Assembly (NCBI GenBank): GCA_029552245.1
Contig: JAKPDW010000017.1
Coordinates: 112,368 to 176,367 of the forward strand
Reading direction: 5' to 3'
DNA: 64,000 nucleotides
From: Deltaproteobacteria bacterium
GTDB taxonomy: Bacteria > Desulfobacterota > Desulfomonilia > UBA1062
The position numbers were made by a program, and so were the translations under genes. The notes below the pieces were generated by a model, which had not been told where the DNA came from, searched no databases, and worked only from the letters and a program-made list of their open reading frames with translations. Shown here one piece after another: positions 1 to 8,738 of this stretch; positions within the stretch are counted from its first letter, which is position 1; each line of letters starts with the position of its first letter.

Positions 1-2
1 CG

Positions 3-2072
3 ATCGCCGAGAGGGCCATCGATGGCGTGCCCACGGTGGAGGCCATACAGGATATCGTAGAGGAGGTCCTCCTCCAGACCACCTTCCGGAAGACCGCCAA
101 GGCGTACATCATATACCGTGACCAGCATGCCAAGATCCGCGAGATAAAGGCCGGGATGGGCGTCGACCTCATCGACCAGTACCTCGAGCGGCTCGACTGG
201 CAGGTGAACGAGAACAGCAACATGTCGTTCTCCCTCCAGGGTCTCAACAACTACCTTTCCTCCGAGATCAGCAAGATCTACTGGCTCAACAAGATCTACC
301 CCCCCGAGGTGCGGGACGCCCACGCGAGCGGGGATTTCCACATCCACGACCTGAACATCATCTCCGTGTACTGCGTCGGTTGGGATCTCTACGACCTCCT
401 CCTCAAGGGGTTCAAGGGCGCGCCGGGCAAGGTCGAGAGCAAGCCCGCCAAGCACTTCAGGACCGCCTTGGGCCAGATCGTGAACTTCTTCTACACGCTC
501 CAGGGTGAGGCCGCCGGCGCGCAGGCCTTCTCCAACTTCGACACGCTGCTCGCCCCCTTCATACGGTACGACGGGCTCGATTACGACCAGGTCAAGCAGG
601 CCCTGCAGGAGTTCATCTTCAACATCAACGTGCCGACGCGTGTCGGTTTCCAGACGCCCTTCACCAACGTCACGCTCGACCTCAAGGTCCCGTCGCACTA
701 CGCGGACACGGGGGTGGTGATAGGCGGGGAGATCCAGGACGCGGTCTACGGGGAGTTCCAGAAGGAACTCGACATGTTCAACAAGGCCTTCGTCGAGGTC
801 ATGGCGAACGGCGACGCCAAGGGAAGGGTCTTCACCTTCCCCATCCCCACCTACAACATTACGGCCGATTTCGACTGGGACAACCCGCACTTGAAGGGTC
901 TCTGGGAGATGACGGCGAAGTACGGGGTGCCGTACTTCTCCAACTTCGTGAACTCCGACATGGACCCGGCCGACGCGAGGAGCATGTGCTGCAGGCTCAG
1001 GATAGACAACAGGGAACTGTTCAAGAGGGGCGGGGGGCTGTTCGGTTCGCACCCGCTCACCGGTTCCATCGGCGTGGTCACCATCAACCTGCCGAGGCTC
1101 GGCTACCTGAGCACGAGCGTGGATGATTTCCTCGAGCGGCTCGGGAGGCTGATAGACATCGCCGGTACGAGCCTCGAGATCAAGCGGAAGATCCTCGAGA
1201 GCTTCACCGAGAACAATCTCTACCCCTACACGAAGTTCTACCTTGCCGACATGAAGGAGAAGGCCGGCGAGTACTGGAAGAACCACTTCTCCACCATTGG
1301 CATCGTGGGCATGAACGAGGCGTGCCTGAACCTCTTCGGCGAGACCATCGCGACCGCACGCGGGAAGGGGTTCGCCCTCGAGGTCGCGGACTTCATCCGG
1401 GAAAGGCTCGTGCAGCTCCAGGAGCGGACAGGCAACAACTACAACTTCGAGGCCACGCCGGCCGAGGGCACCTCCTACCGCCTCGCCCGGATGGACAAGA
1501 AACGCTACCCGGACATCGTATGCGCAAACGAAGCCGAGTACAGGAAAGGGTACGAGCCGTTCTACACGAACTCGTCCCAGCTCCCGGTGAACTACACCGA
1601 CGACATCTTCGAGGCGCTGGACCTCCAGGACGAGATCCAGACGAAGTACACGGGCGGCACCGTGCTCCACATCTTCGCCGGTGAGCGCGTGGAGGACCCG
1701 GAGGTCATAAAACACCTCGTGAGGAAGATCTGCAACACCTACAGGCTTCCCTACTTCACCTTCAGCCCGACCTTCAGCGTGTGCCCGGCACACGGGTACA
1801 TAGCGGGAGGCCACCCCCAGTGCCCGACGTGCGGCGAACCGACGGAGGTCTACTCGCGCGTTGTCGGGTATCTCCGGCCGGTCGCCCAGTGGAACAACGG
1901 GAAGAAGGAGGAGTTCTCCCTCAGGAAGACCTTCAGGGTGGAAAAGGCCGTGAGCGCGGAGGATATCGTGAGCGCCCAGGTCTATCGCATCAGGGCGCCC
2001 AAGCCAGGCGAGCGCTGCGTGGCGCAGAGGGAAGCGGGGGCGACGGAGACCGCCTCGACCGTCGAGGCCTGA
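3..2072 (+). CDS. nrdD: anaerobic ribonucleoside-triphosphate reductase (class III), 5' truncated
   Basis: Glycyl-radical enzyme that reduces ribonucleoside triphosphates to deoxyribonucleotides without oxygen. The frame is open to the left edge, and its first residues (IAERAIDGVPTVEAIQDIVE, then KTAKAYIIYRDQHAKIR) look like the end of the N-terminal ATP-cone, so the real start lies outside the window and the GTG at 27 is internal. Near the C-terminus are a zinc-ribbon-like CPAHG...CPTCG pair and the glycyl-radical motif RPVAQWNNGKKEEF, with the radical glycine encoded at 1899-1901. The tail after this glycine is about 56 residues, longer than I expect for the family. The activase gene nrdG lies 0.8 kb downstream, separated by an opposite-strand receiver gene. 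Confidence 0.95.
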   Translation: MAERAIDGVPTVEAIQDIVEEVLLQTTFRKTAKAYIIYRDQHAKIREIKAGMGVDLIDQYLERLDWQVNENSNMSFSLQGLNNYLSSEISKIYWLNKIYPPEVRDAHASGDFHIHDLNIISVYCVGWDLYDLLLKGFKGAPGKVESKPAKHFRTALGQIVNFFYTLQGEAAGAQAFSNFDTLLAPFIRYDGLDYDQVKQALQEFIFNINVPTRVGFQTPFTNVTLDLKVPSHYADTGVVIGGEIQDAVYGEFQKELDMFNKAFVEVMANGDAKGRVFTFPIPTYNITADFDWDNPHLKGLWEMTAKYGVPYFSNFVNSDMDPADARSMCCRLRIDNRELFKRGGGLFGSHPLTGSIGVVTINLPRLGYLSTSVDDFLERLGRLIDIAGTSLEIKRKILESFTENNLYPYTKFYLADMKEKAGEYWKNHFSTIGIVGMNEACLNLFGETIATARGKGFALEVADFIRERLVQLQERTGNNYNFEATPAEGTSYRLARMDKKRYPDIVCANEAEYRKGYEPFYTNSSQLPVNYTDDIFEALDLQDEIQTKYTGGTVLHIFAGERVEDPEVIKHLVRKICNTYRLPYFTFSPTFSVCPAHGYIAGGHPQCPTCGEPTEVYSRVVGYLRPVAQWNNGKKEEFSLRKTFRVEKAVSAEDIVSAQVYRIRAPKPGERCVAQREAGATETASTVEA

Positions 2073-2396
2073 GACCCATTGCCTGAAGGCATGCGTGGGG
2101 GATCATGGATGGGGGATCTCCGGAAGCCCTCAAGGCAGGGGCGCCAGGCGGTTCGGATAACGGGACCCCATAGGGGTATCTTCGTGATCGACAGCGTAAA
2201 CGACGAGGATCCCCGCATGAGGGAAATACGGGTCGCCTTGTCGTTCGGGGTCGCCCAAGGGGAGATGCCCCCTACCGGAAGGAATATGGCCGTCTTGAGG
2301 CACCGTTACCCGCTTCACTCGTGGTACGCCCGGGTGGTTCGCCCCGAGGGTGTCCGGGCGACGGACTGGGGTGCCGAGCGCACCGGTGCAGGGCGC
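2073..2396. other. intergenic stretch, no gene recognised
   Basis: 324 bp between the end of nrdD and the convergent receiver gene. It holds short internal repeats (GGGGGATC twice near 2100, GGGTCGCC twice near 2240) but no convincing terminator with a T-run and no ORF with coding character. Confidence 0.5.
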
Positions 2397-2780
2397 TCAG
2401 GAGCCTGTGGCCTTCTTCAGGGCGTCTCTCAAGTCTTCCATCTTGAAGGGCTTCTTGACCACACCCTTGAAGCCGTATTCGGTGTAATTGGTCATGACAG
2501 GGTCGTTTGAATACCCGCTGGACACGAGGGCGCACACGCCGGGGTCAATGGCGGCGAGGTCATGTATGACCTCCTTGCCTCCCCGGGACCCGGGTATGGA
2601 AAGATCGAGGATCACCGCGTCGAAGGGTTTCCCCTCGGAGGCTGCAGCGCGGTACTTCTCGAGCGCCTCATCGGCGGTTCTCGAGACCTCGGCCTCGTAC
2701 CCCATGAACTCGAGCATGCTCGTGACGACGTCGAGGACGATGTCCTCGTCGTCCATGATCAGGACCCGCATCTTGTTCAT
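2397..2780 (-). CDS. stand-alone response-regulator receiver protein
   Basis: 127-residue CheY-like receiver domain with no output domain. Visible features are the acidic pair in LIMDDEDIVLD, the phospho-acceptor aspartate in DAVILDLSIPG, the conserved serine in LVSSGYS and the lysine in VVKKPFK. The ATG at 2780 is chosen because an AAGGA ribosome site sits 8 nt upstream; a longer frame reaches 2822 but lacks one. Lone receivers usually relay phosphate from a kinase or act by protein contact. The hybrid kinases at 3.6-5.1 and 6.0-8.3 kb on the same strand are plausible partners, but this is only proximity. Confidence 0.9.
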   Translation of the reverse strand: MNKMRVLIMDDEDIVLDVVTSMLEFMGYEAEVSRTADEALEKYRAAASEGKPFDAVILDLSIPGSRGGKEVIHDLAAIDPGVCALVSSGYSNDPVMTNYTEYGFKGVVKKPFKMEDLRDALKKATGS

Positions 2781-2810
2781 GCCTGCATCCTTGTGCGAGT
2801 GATGAACACA

Positions 2811-2838
2811 TTCATAACACACGGTTCTTATAAATCAA
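2811..2838 (-). promoter_or_regulatory. sigma70-type promoter for the receiver gene
   Basis: On the minus strand: TTGATT (2838-2833), 16-bp spacer, TATGAA (2816-2811), about 30 bp upstream of the chosen start codon. The spacing is slightly short of the optimum 17. Confidence 0.45.
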
Positions 2839-2878
2839 GCCGAACGTGTTCGTCCGGCGCTTACCGGTGCCTGGAGAC

Positions 2879-3568
2879 ATGAAGATCGCATACGTCCACA
2901 AGAGTTCCCTCATCGATTACCCGGGCAGGATCTCCGCCGTGGTGTTCACCATCGGCTGCACCTTCAGGTGCCCCTATTGCCACAACCCGGAGCTGGTCGT
3001 GCATGCCTCGGGCATGACGCCCATACCGGACACAGAGGTCCTCTCGTTCCTCGAGAAGAGGAAAGGAAAGCTCGACGCCGTGGTGCTCTCCGGGGGGGAG
3101 CCCACCATGCAGCCGGGGCTTCAAGGTTTCATGAAGAAGGTCAAGGCGATGGGATTTCTCGTCAAGCTGGACACCAACGGTTCGAGGCCCGAGGTGCTCG
3201 AGCGTGTCATTGCGGGGGGCCTGGCGGATTACGTGGCCATGGACATCAAGGCCCCGCCGCGCAAGTATGCGACCGCTTCCGGCACCCTCGTCGACATCTC
3301 GCGGGTGCACAGGAGTATCGAGATCATCATGCACGGCCGGGTCCCCTACGAGTTCAGGACCACCTTCGTGCCCTCCCTCCACGAACCGGAGGACATCGTC
3401 GAGATCGCGAGGATGATCGAGGGGGCAAACGTGTACGCCATCCAGAGGTTCGTCCCCTCCAAGCACATCGACCGTGCGTTCATGCACCTGCGGTCCCCCG
3501 AGGAGGAGGAGCTGGTGGAGCTGGCCGAGACCTGCGGCCGCTGGGTCGGCCGTTGCCTCGTTCGGTAG
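2879..3568 (+). CDS. nrdG: anaerobic ribonucleoside-triphosphate reductase activating protein (radical SAM)
   Basis: 229-residue radical-SAM activase that uses a [4Fe-4S] cluster and S-adenosylmethionine to generate the glycyl radical on NrdD. The cluster motif is CTFRCPYC (CxxxCxxC) near residue 27, followed by the SAM-binding VVLSGGEPT. The N-terminus (IAYVHKSSLIDYPGRISAVVFTIGC) and length fit the NrdG2-type family rather than the short enterobacterial NrdG. The ATG at 2879 is preferred over an in-frame upstream ATG at 2846 because GGAG lies 5 nt before it and the conserved sequence begins there. Its partner nrdD is upstream on the same strand; the receiver gene between them runs the other way, so the two are not one transcript. 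Confidence 0.93.
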   Translation: MKIAYVHKSSLIDYPGRISAVVFTIGCTFRCPYCHNPELVVHASGMTPIPDTEVLSFLEKRKGKLDAVVLSGGEPTMQPGLQGFMKKVKAMGFLVKLDTNGSRPEVLERVIAGGLADYVAMDIKAPPRKYATASGTLVDISRVHRSIEIIMHGRVPYEFRTTFVPSLHEPEDIVEIARMIEGANVYAIQRFVPSKHIDRAFMHLRSPEEEELVELAETCGRWVGRCLVR

Positions 3569-3577
3569 GATCACCCC

Positions 3578-5119
3578 TCACGGGCGCATGACGTTCTCGA
3601 CCTTGGAGATGAGGTCTGCAGGGAGAAACGGCTTGGGGAGGAAGGCGGTGTCCTTGAGGTCGTCGTCGTCGACGATCTCGCTGCCGAACCCCGACATGAA
3701 GAGTATCCTCAGGCCGGGCCACATGGAGCGCATCTTCTTCGCGAGCATCTTCCCGTCGATCCTGCGCATGACCATGTCCGTGATGAGGAGGTCGATGGTG
3801 CCGCCGTACTGCCTCGCCATCTGGAGCGCGTCGCCGCCGTTGCGAGCGGTGATGGTCTTGTAGCCGTGCCTCGCCAGCACCTCGTTCACGAGTTCCCTCA
3901 CCGTGTCGTCGTCCTCCACGATGAGGACCGTGGGTTGGCCGCACTCGGGCGCCGGCGCCACCTGAAGCCCGTCATCTTGCACCCTGGTGACGGTCTCCGG
4001 CGACAAGGCGGCCGAGGCCAGTGGCAGGAGGATCGTCACGGTGGTGCCCCTGCCCTTGACGGACTCGACATGGAGATAGCCGCCGCAGGAGCTCACGATG
4101 TTCTTCACGGTCCACAGACCCAGGCCCTTGCCCTGCTCCTTGGTGGAGAAGAACGGTTCGAAGATGCGCGCAAAGACCGCATCGTCCATGCCGGCGCCGG
4201 TATCCTCCACGGTCAGGCGGATGTACCTGCCGGCCGGCACCTGGTTCTTGCCGAGCATGAAGGCCGTCTGGGCGTCGAACTGGTCCGCGCACAGCTTGAA
4301 GGTCCCGCCGTCGGGCATCGCGTCCCGGGCGTTTGCCGCCAGGTTCACGAGGATGGTGGAAACCCGCCCGGGGTCCATCATGACCTTGCCCAGGCCCGGC
4401 TGTTTCTCCACCGTCATGGATACCCTCTCGCCCAGGATGTGCCTGATGATGGATTCCTGGTTGGAGATTTCCGCGGAGATATCCACGAGCTTGTGTCTCG
4501 TTTTCGTCTGCTTGCTGAAGTCGAGCATCCGCTGCGTGAGCTCAGAGGCCTTCCTCCCCGCCTCGAAGATCTGGTTGACCTTGTGGTGGAAGGGCGATGA
4601 CGCGTCGAGGCTCATCCTCATCATCTGGGCATACCCGTTGATGACCGTGAGCAGGTTGTTGAAGTCGTGGGCGAAACCGCCTGCGATCTGAGCGATCACG
4701 TCCGCGCTCGCGGACGCCATGAGGTTCTGCTCGTGGACCTTGAGATCGAGCATGTTCAGTGCCTGGTAGTGGAACAGGGCCACCTTGCCTTCCTTCACGA
4801 TGGGCCTTCCGCTGATGAGGAAGTACATGACCCTGCCGTCGGGCGAGCACATGCGGAGCTCGTAGCTCACCTCCTTGTGCTCGCGAAGGCTCTTCTTCCA
4901 GTTTTCGAAGACCTTCGGCAGGTCTTCCTTGTGAATGAACTCCACGATGTTGCGGCCTATGACATCGGGGACGGTCCCGTTGGTGCCGAAGAAGAGATCC
5001 AGGGCCCGCCTGTTCACCCTGAGGATGACCCCGTTCGCGTCGGTGACGGCGCCGATGGCGGCGGAGTTCTCGAAGAGCTCCTCGTAGAAGGCGCCGTCGA
5101 AGACAACGGTTTCTCTCAT
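3578..5119 (-). CDS. PAS-domain hybrid sensor histidine kinase with C-terminal receiver
   Basis: 513 residues, cytoplasmic (no membrane segment). Order: PAS domain at about 10-120; dimerisation/phospho-acceptor domain with His151 in GGFAHDFNNLL (the HDFNN variety of hybrid kinases); HATPase domain with an N-box near 259-268, DTGAGMD at 306-312 and GKGLGLWTVKN at 330-340; receiver at about 396-510 with acidic VEDDD, phospho-acceptor Asp448 (ITDMVM), SGFGS and LPKPF. The built-in receiver suggests autoregulation or a phosphorelay. The end of this gene lies 9 bp from the end of nrdG (convergent). The next kinase upstream has the same architecture but no sequence features show a shared operon. 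Confidence 0.93.
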   Translation of the reverse strand: MRETVVFDGAFYEELFENSAAIGAVTDANGVILRVNRRALDLFFGTNGTVPDVIGRNIVEFIHKEDLPKVFENWKKSLREHKEVSYELRMCSPDGRVMYFLISGRPIVKEGKVALFHYQALNMLDLKVHEQNLMASASADVIAQIAGGFAHDFNNLLTVINGYAQMMRMSLDASSPFHHKVNQIFEAGRKASELTQRMLDFSKQTKTRHKLVDISAEISNQESIIRHILGERVSMTVEKQPGLGKVMMDPGRVSTILVNLAANARDAMPDGGTFKLCADQFDAQTAFMLGKNQVPAGRYIRLTVEDTGAGMDDAVFARIFEPFFSTKEQGKGLGLWTVKNIVSSCGGYLHVESVKGRGTTVTILLPLASAALSPETVTRVQDDGLQVAPAPECGQPTVLIVEDDDTVRELVNEVLARHGYKTITARNGGDALQMARQYGGTIDLLITDMVMRRIDGKMLAKKMRSMWPGLRILFMSGFGSEIVDDDDLKDTAFLPKPFLPADLISKVENVMRP

Positions 5120-5224
5120 GACCTGGATGCCCCCATGCGTGATTGATCCAACAGGTTCGTACAGATCCTATCGGCAGACGGGCCGCCGAAATAAACAGCA
5201 ATGTCTCTTGACGGCGGGGCTCGG

Positions 5225-5337
5225 GTGAGACAGGCCTTCGAGAGGACGAGGGGTGTGAGCCAAGGGGTGGACGGTGGGCTTCCCACCGAGGCTCTACTCC
5301 CGTGAGGAAGGCCTACGAGAGGACGAGGGTCGCGAGG
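5225..5337. repeat. paired imperfect direct repeat, period 77 bp
   Basis: Copies at about 5225-5260 and 5302-5337 share the exact core CGAGAGGACGAGGG. Similarity continues weakly between them (GTGG, then CCGAGGC at equivalent places), so the whole 77-bp unit may be an old tandem duplication. Confidence 0.6.
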
Positions 5338-5656
5338 AGAGATGGTGGTCGCGTCCCCGGCCGAGGCCTGGGGGACCTTGAGGTGCACCACGTGACGTCC
5401 CGGTCGTTCGAGGTAAAGTCCTTCACCCGGTCACGGCTTGGGTCACCCCGAGGCGCACCCCTTCGGGCAGAGCCTTGGATGCCGCCGCTACGCTTACGAG
5501 ACCTTAGGGGCAGGACCCCCATGCGAGGGGAAAGGGGATATGGAGCGATCAAGGGTTCGGGTCACGGCACCCAGGGTGCCCGGCGCCGTACGTGCGCCCG
5601 GCCCTTGGGGTGGGTGAGCCTCGAGACAGCCGGGTGGGACGGAGGTCGAACGGGGT

Positions 5657-5760
5657 GCGACAATGCTGCCGCCCGGTGGCTTCCTGGTCCCCTCGAGGCT
5701 CAACGACTCCCCCAGCTTCAACGAGTTGCGACAATGCTGCCGCCAGGTGGTTTCCCTGGT
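5657..5760. repeat. paired imperfect direct repeat, period 71 bp
   Basis: Copies at 5657-5688 and 5728-5760 share the exact 17-mer GCGACAATGCTGCCGCC, followed by the near-match GGTGG(C/T)TTCC(C)TGGT. The sequence between copies is unrelated. Confidence 0.7.
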
Positions 5761-5866
5761 GTCCGTGCCACCCGGGTACGAGGGCGGACAAGACGGTCTC
5801 AGGGGGAGTGCTGCCGGCGGCCTTTTCCCGACGGTTAAGCACGCCCGGCAAGGTGAAGGGCACAGG

Positions 5867-5966
5867 GTCTCGGAAGTACCTCCCGTGACAGCAAGAAAAG
5901 GCGCCTCCTCGCTCCGGTTATCCCGAGTATCAGCACCAGGTGTCTCGGAAGAACCTCCCGTGACAT
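5867..5966. repeat. paired imperfect direct repeat, period 75 bp
   Basis: Copies begin at 5867 and 5942. Both contain GTCTCGGAAG, one variable base, then ACCTCCCGTGACA and an A-rich tail (CAAGAAAAGGC / CGAGAAAGGC). Confidence 0.7.
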
Positions 5967-6009
5967 CGAGAAAGGCCTCGCGCCTGGGCGGAAAAAGGGA
6001 AGGAAGGCC

Positions 6010-8265
6010 TCAGGAGAGCGCCTCGTCGAGCACCTGAGAGAGTTCCTCGAGGTTGAAAGGCTTGTTGAGCCTCGCGACGATGAGCGGGTTTTCGAGGAAG
6101 TCCTCCTTCTCGTGCTCGAAGGAGAACCCCGAGGAGATGATGACGCGTGTCGAGAGGCCGAGGGCCTTCATCTGCTGCAACGTGTGGTAACCGTCGAGCT
6201 CGGGCATGATCATGTCGAGGATGACGAGATCGAACCCGTCCGGGTCGTTCTTGAGGATATCGATGCACTCGCGGCCGTTCGTGGCCGTGGTGACACTGTG
6301 GCCCAGCATGCACAGCATGTCCTTCCCGATGTCCCTGAGCATGTCCTCGTCGTCCACCATGAGGATCCTGGCGCTCTGCCTGGCCGCGGTCTGCATCGGC
6401 CTGGTTTCATGATCCTTGGACTTGTCCCTTGCCTTCGCGACCGGCAGCAGCACGGTGAAGGTGGAGCCCTTGCCGGGGGTCGAACTCACCTGGATGCTCC
6501 CACCAGCGTTCTTTATGATGTTGTACGCGATCGAGAGGCCCAGCCCCGTACCCTTGTTCGGACCCTTCTGCTTGGTCGTGAAGAAGGGGTCGAAGATCTT
6601 GGGGAGCACGCTCATGTCCATGCCGCACCCGTTGTCCGCCACCTCGATGCGCACGTGTCTTCCAATGGAGCCGAGCAGGTACTGCCTCCTCGATTCCTTG
6701 TCCACCAGCATGGGGCTCACGGAGATGGATATCCGCCCGTCCTGGTTCGACCCGATAGCGTCCTTCGCGTTGACCACGAGGTTGAGAAGGACCTGGACGA
6801 GATGCGTGTGATCCATGAACACGCTGAGGTCCTTGCCCGAGGAGGTGTACTCTATCCTCACGTTCTTGGGGATGGACTTGGTCGATATGTCCATGACCTC
6901 GCGGACGGCGCTGTCCACCAGGATCACCTCGGGGTTTCCCTCGTTGCGCTTCGAGAAGGCCAGGATCTGGCGCGTGAGGCCGCGGGCCCTCTCGGTGATG
7001 TTCTCGAGGGACTTGAGGTATTGCTGCCTCTTCTCCTCGTCGGTGGTGAACCTGAGCATGGAGACGTTCCCCGTGATCCCGGTGAATATGTTGTTGAAGT
7101 CGTGGGCGACGCCGCCTGCGAGCTCTCCTATGGTCTCCATCTTCTGGGCGTGCACGAGCTGGAGCTCCATCTCCTTCTTTTCCGTGATGTCAACGGCGGT
7201 GAACACGACGCCCCCCTGCTTGCCCCCGACGAGGGGGTACACGATGACGTCGAAGATCTCGCGCCCGTCCTCCTTGATCCTCTCCTCGTGGAGCGTCTGG
7301 GGGAGGCGGCTCGCCTGCACCGCCTTCACGACGCCCTCGAACTGTGCCATCCGGGGGCTGAGGGAGCTGAAGTGACAGCCTATGACCGCGGAGAGGGGCT
7401 TGTGGAAGATCCGCTCGGTGATCGGGTTGGCCATGACCACCCTGCCCTCGGTGTTCAGGCAGAGGATCATGTTGGGGCTCGACTCGAAGATGCTGCTCAG
7501 GTGGTTCTTGAGGTCCTCGATGGTCAAGAGCGCGTTCTTGAGGGAGGTGATCTCCTGGGCGTTGTACTGGACCTCGATGATGCGGCCGCCCTTCCTGATG
7601 GCGCTCCCGCTTGCGAGCAGCCAAGCGACATCGCCGTTCTTCCCCACCCCCCTGAGCTCGAACCGCGGTGTCTTGCCGTCCAGGAGCTGCTTCCAGAAGT
7701 CGATGTAGAGGAGACGGTCATCCGGGTGGGCGAGCACGAGGATGCTCTTCCCTATGAGCTCCTCCCTCCGGTACCCCGATATCTCCTCCACCTTCTTGTT
7801 CAGCCGCTTTATGTACCCCTGGGCGTCCGTGGTGATGATGAGTTCGTTGGCGTTCTCGAAGAGGGCCTCGAACCGCTGCCTGCTCTCCTTTATCTGCTCC
7901 TCGAGGCGCTTCCTCTTCGTGATGTCCGTCACCAGCCCGCAGAACCCTATGACGTTGTTCTCGCTGTCCTTGAGCAGGCTCACCGAGTTTTCGATGATCT
8001 TCTTCCGGTTGTCCCTCAGGATGATCTCGTACTCGATCCGCTGGGGGATCCCTGTCTGGAATACCTTGTTGAAGGTCTTGAACACGCGTTTCGCAGTGGC
8101 CGGGCTCGTGTACTCGATGTAGTTGAGGCCTATGAGTTCTTCCTTGGGGATCTCGGCGATCGAAGCCACGACGTCGTTGACGAAGGTGAAGGTACCGTTG
8201 AGATCGATCTCGTAGTAGCCTTCCTGCATGTCATCGAGGATCTTGCGGTACCGTTCGTCAGCCAT
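6010..8265 (-). CDS. multi-PAS hybrid sensor histidine kinase with C-terminal receiver
   Basis: 751 residues, no membrane helices, so a cytoplasmic sensor. Three PAS modules are visible at about 3-118, 128-245 and 255-365, two of them ending in the typical D-I-T-(E/K)-(K/R)-K linker. The kinase core has His388 in GGVAHDFNNIF, a DNGCGMD G1 box and a GTGLGLSIAYNI G2 box. The receiver at about 630-751 has MVDDEDM, phospho-acceptor Asp684 (VILDMIMP), SSGFS and LNKPF. The architecture matches the kinase at 3.6-5.1 kb with two extra PAS domains. The ligand cannot be read from sequence. ATG at 8265 follows a weak GGAAGGGCGGG ribosome site. Confidence 0.93.
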   Translation of the reverse strand: MADERYRKILDDMQEGYYEIDLNGTFTFVNDVVASIAEIPKEELIGLNYIEYTSPATAKRVFKTFNKVFQTGIPQRIEYEIILRDNRKKIIENSVSLLKDSENNVIGFCGLVTDITKRKRLEEQIKESRQRFEALFENANELIITTDAQGYIKRLNKKVEEISGYRREELIGKSILVLAHPDDRLLYIDFWKQLLDGKTPRFELRGVGKNGDVAWLLASGSAIRKGGRIIEVQYNAQEITSLKNALLTIEDLKNHLSSIFESSPNMILCLNTEGRVVMANPITERIFHKPLSAVIGCHFSSLSPRMAQFEGVVKAVQASRLPQTLHEERIKEDGREIFDVIVYPLVGGKQGGVVFTAVDITEKKEMELQLVHAQKMETIGELAGGVAHDFNNIFTGITGNVSMLRFTTDEEKRQQYLKSLENITERARGLTRQILAFSKRNEGNPEVILVDSAVREVMDISTKSIPKNVRIEYTSSGKDLSVFMDHTHLVQVLLNLVVNAKDAIGSNQDGRISISVSPMLVDKESRRQYLLGSIGRHVRIEVADNGCGMDMSVLPKIFDPFFTTKQKGPNKGTGLGLSIAYNIIKNAGGSIQVSSTPGKGSTFTVLLPVAKARDKSKDHETRPMQTAARQSARILMVDDEDMLRDIGKDMLCMLGHSVTTATNGRECIDILKNDPDGFDLVILDMIMPELDGYHTLQQMKALGLSTRVIISSGFSFEHEKEDFLENPLIVARLNKPFNLEELSQVLDEALS

Positions 8266-8338
8266 ACCCGCCCTTCCTGTTGGAAATCGGAAAACGCGAG
8301 AGAATACTTAATACCAGATCTTCCCTCAGGGCAACAGT

Positions 8339-8354
8339 TCGTTATTATGAACGA
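8339..8354. promoter_or_regulatory. palindrome between divergent kinase and small ORF
   Basis: TCGTT-ATTATG-AACGA, perfect 5-bp arms, in the 160-bp divergent spacer. It is AT-rich compared with the surroundings and may be an operator or overlap a -10 element; its role is unknown. Confidence 0.3.
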
Positions 8355-8426
8355 TAAAGATGAATGAAACGTGAGGGGTGCGGTGTCCCTGGATGGGTGA
8401 AGGCCCCGAGCCGAAAGGAGGTCGCC

Positions 8427-8621
8427 ATGATAAACCTCGAGGTGACGAAGGACGAGCTGGAGCTCCTCAAGATGCTCCTCGAACGGGAGCACGTCAACAC
8501 GAGGATCGAGATCCACCATGCGCGGATGTCGTTCGAATACCGCGATTTCCTGAAGAAGAGGGTCAAGGAGATCGAGGGGCTCCTCGACAAGATCTGCACG
8601 ATCCTGCCGGAAGCGGCCTGA
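8427..8621 (+). CDS. small conserved-looking protein of unknown function
   Basis: 64 residues, strongly charged and predicted helical throughout (INLEVTKDELELLKMLLERE..., then EYRDFLKKRVKEIEGLLDKI), with leucine spacing that suggests a short coiled coil. I do not recognise the family. Support for coding: a strong ribosome site AAAGGAGGT 5 nt before ATG 8427, and GC-rich third positions like the neighbours. It is divergent from the large kinase and about 120 bp upstream of the MoxR gene. Confidence 0.7.
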   Translation: MINLEVTKDELELLKMLLEREHVNTRIEIHHARMSFEYRDFLKKRVKEIEGLLDKICTILPEAA

Positions 8622-8738
8622 GGCGTATGGGGGCCGTGTAGGCCTGCATGCCGCCCCCTCAAGGCGAGACACGTCAATGGCCGTGTTCACCGACCTGCCC
8701 CTGTGGTAGTCTGACGCGGGGAAACTAAGGAGCAGGGC

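Larger units (their letters stand above)
5120..6009. other. long intergenic region with three paired imperfect repeats
   Basis: 890 bp between two same-strand kinase genes with no coding frame that I believe. It carries three separate two-copy direct repeats (5225/5302, 5657/5728, 5867/5942), each with a centre-to-centre distance of 71-77 bp. No tRNA, CRISPR array or clear terminator is seen. Confidence 0.6.

Noticed and set aside
27-29. GTG at 27 as the start of nrdD
   Set aside because: The frame continues upstream with ATP-cone-like sequence to the window edge, so the gene is truncated, not short.
5200-5970. CRISPR array in the repeat-rich spacer
   Set aside because: Each repeat has only two imperfect copies, pairs are unrelated to each other, and there are no cas genes.
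6112-8367. 751-codon open frame antisense to the multi-PAS kinase
   Set aside because: Mirror frame of a GC-rich gene with no motif; the kinase domains on the other strand are clear.
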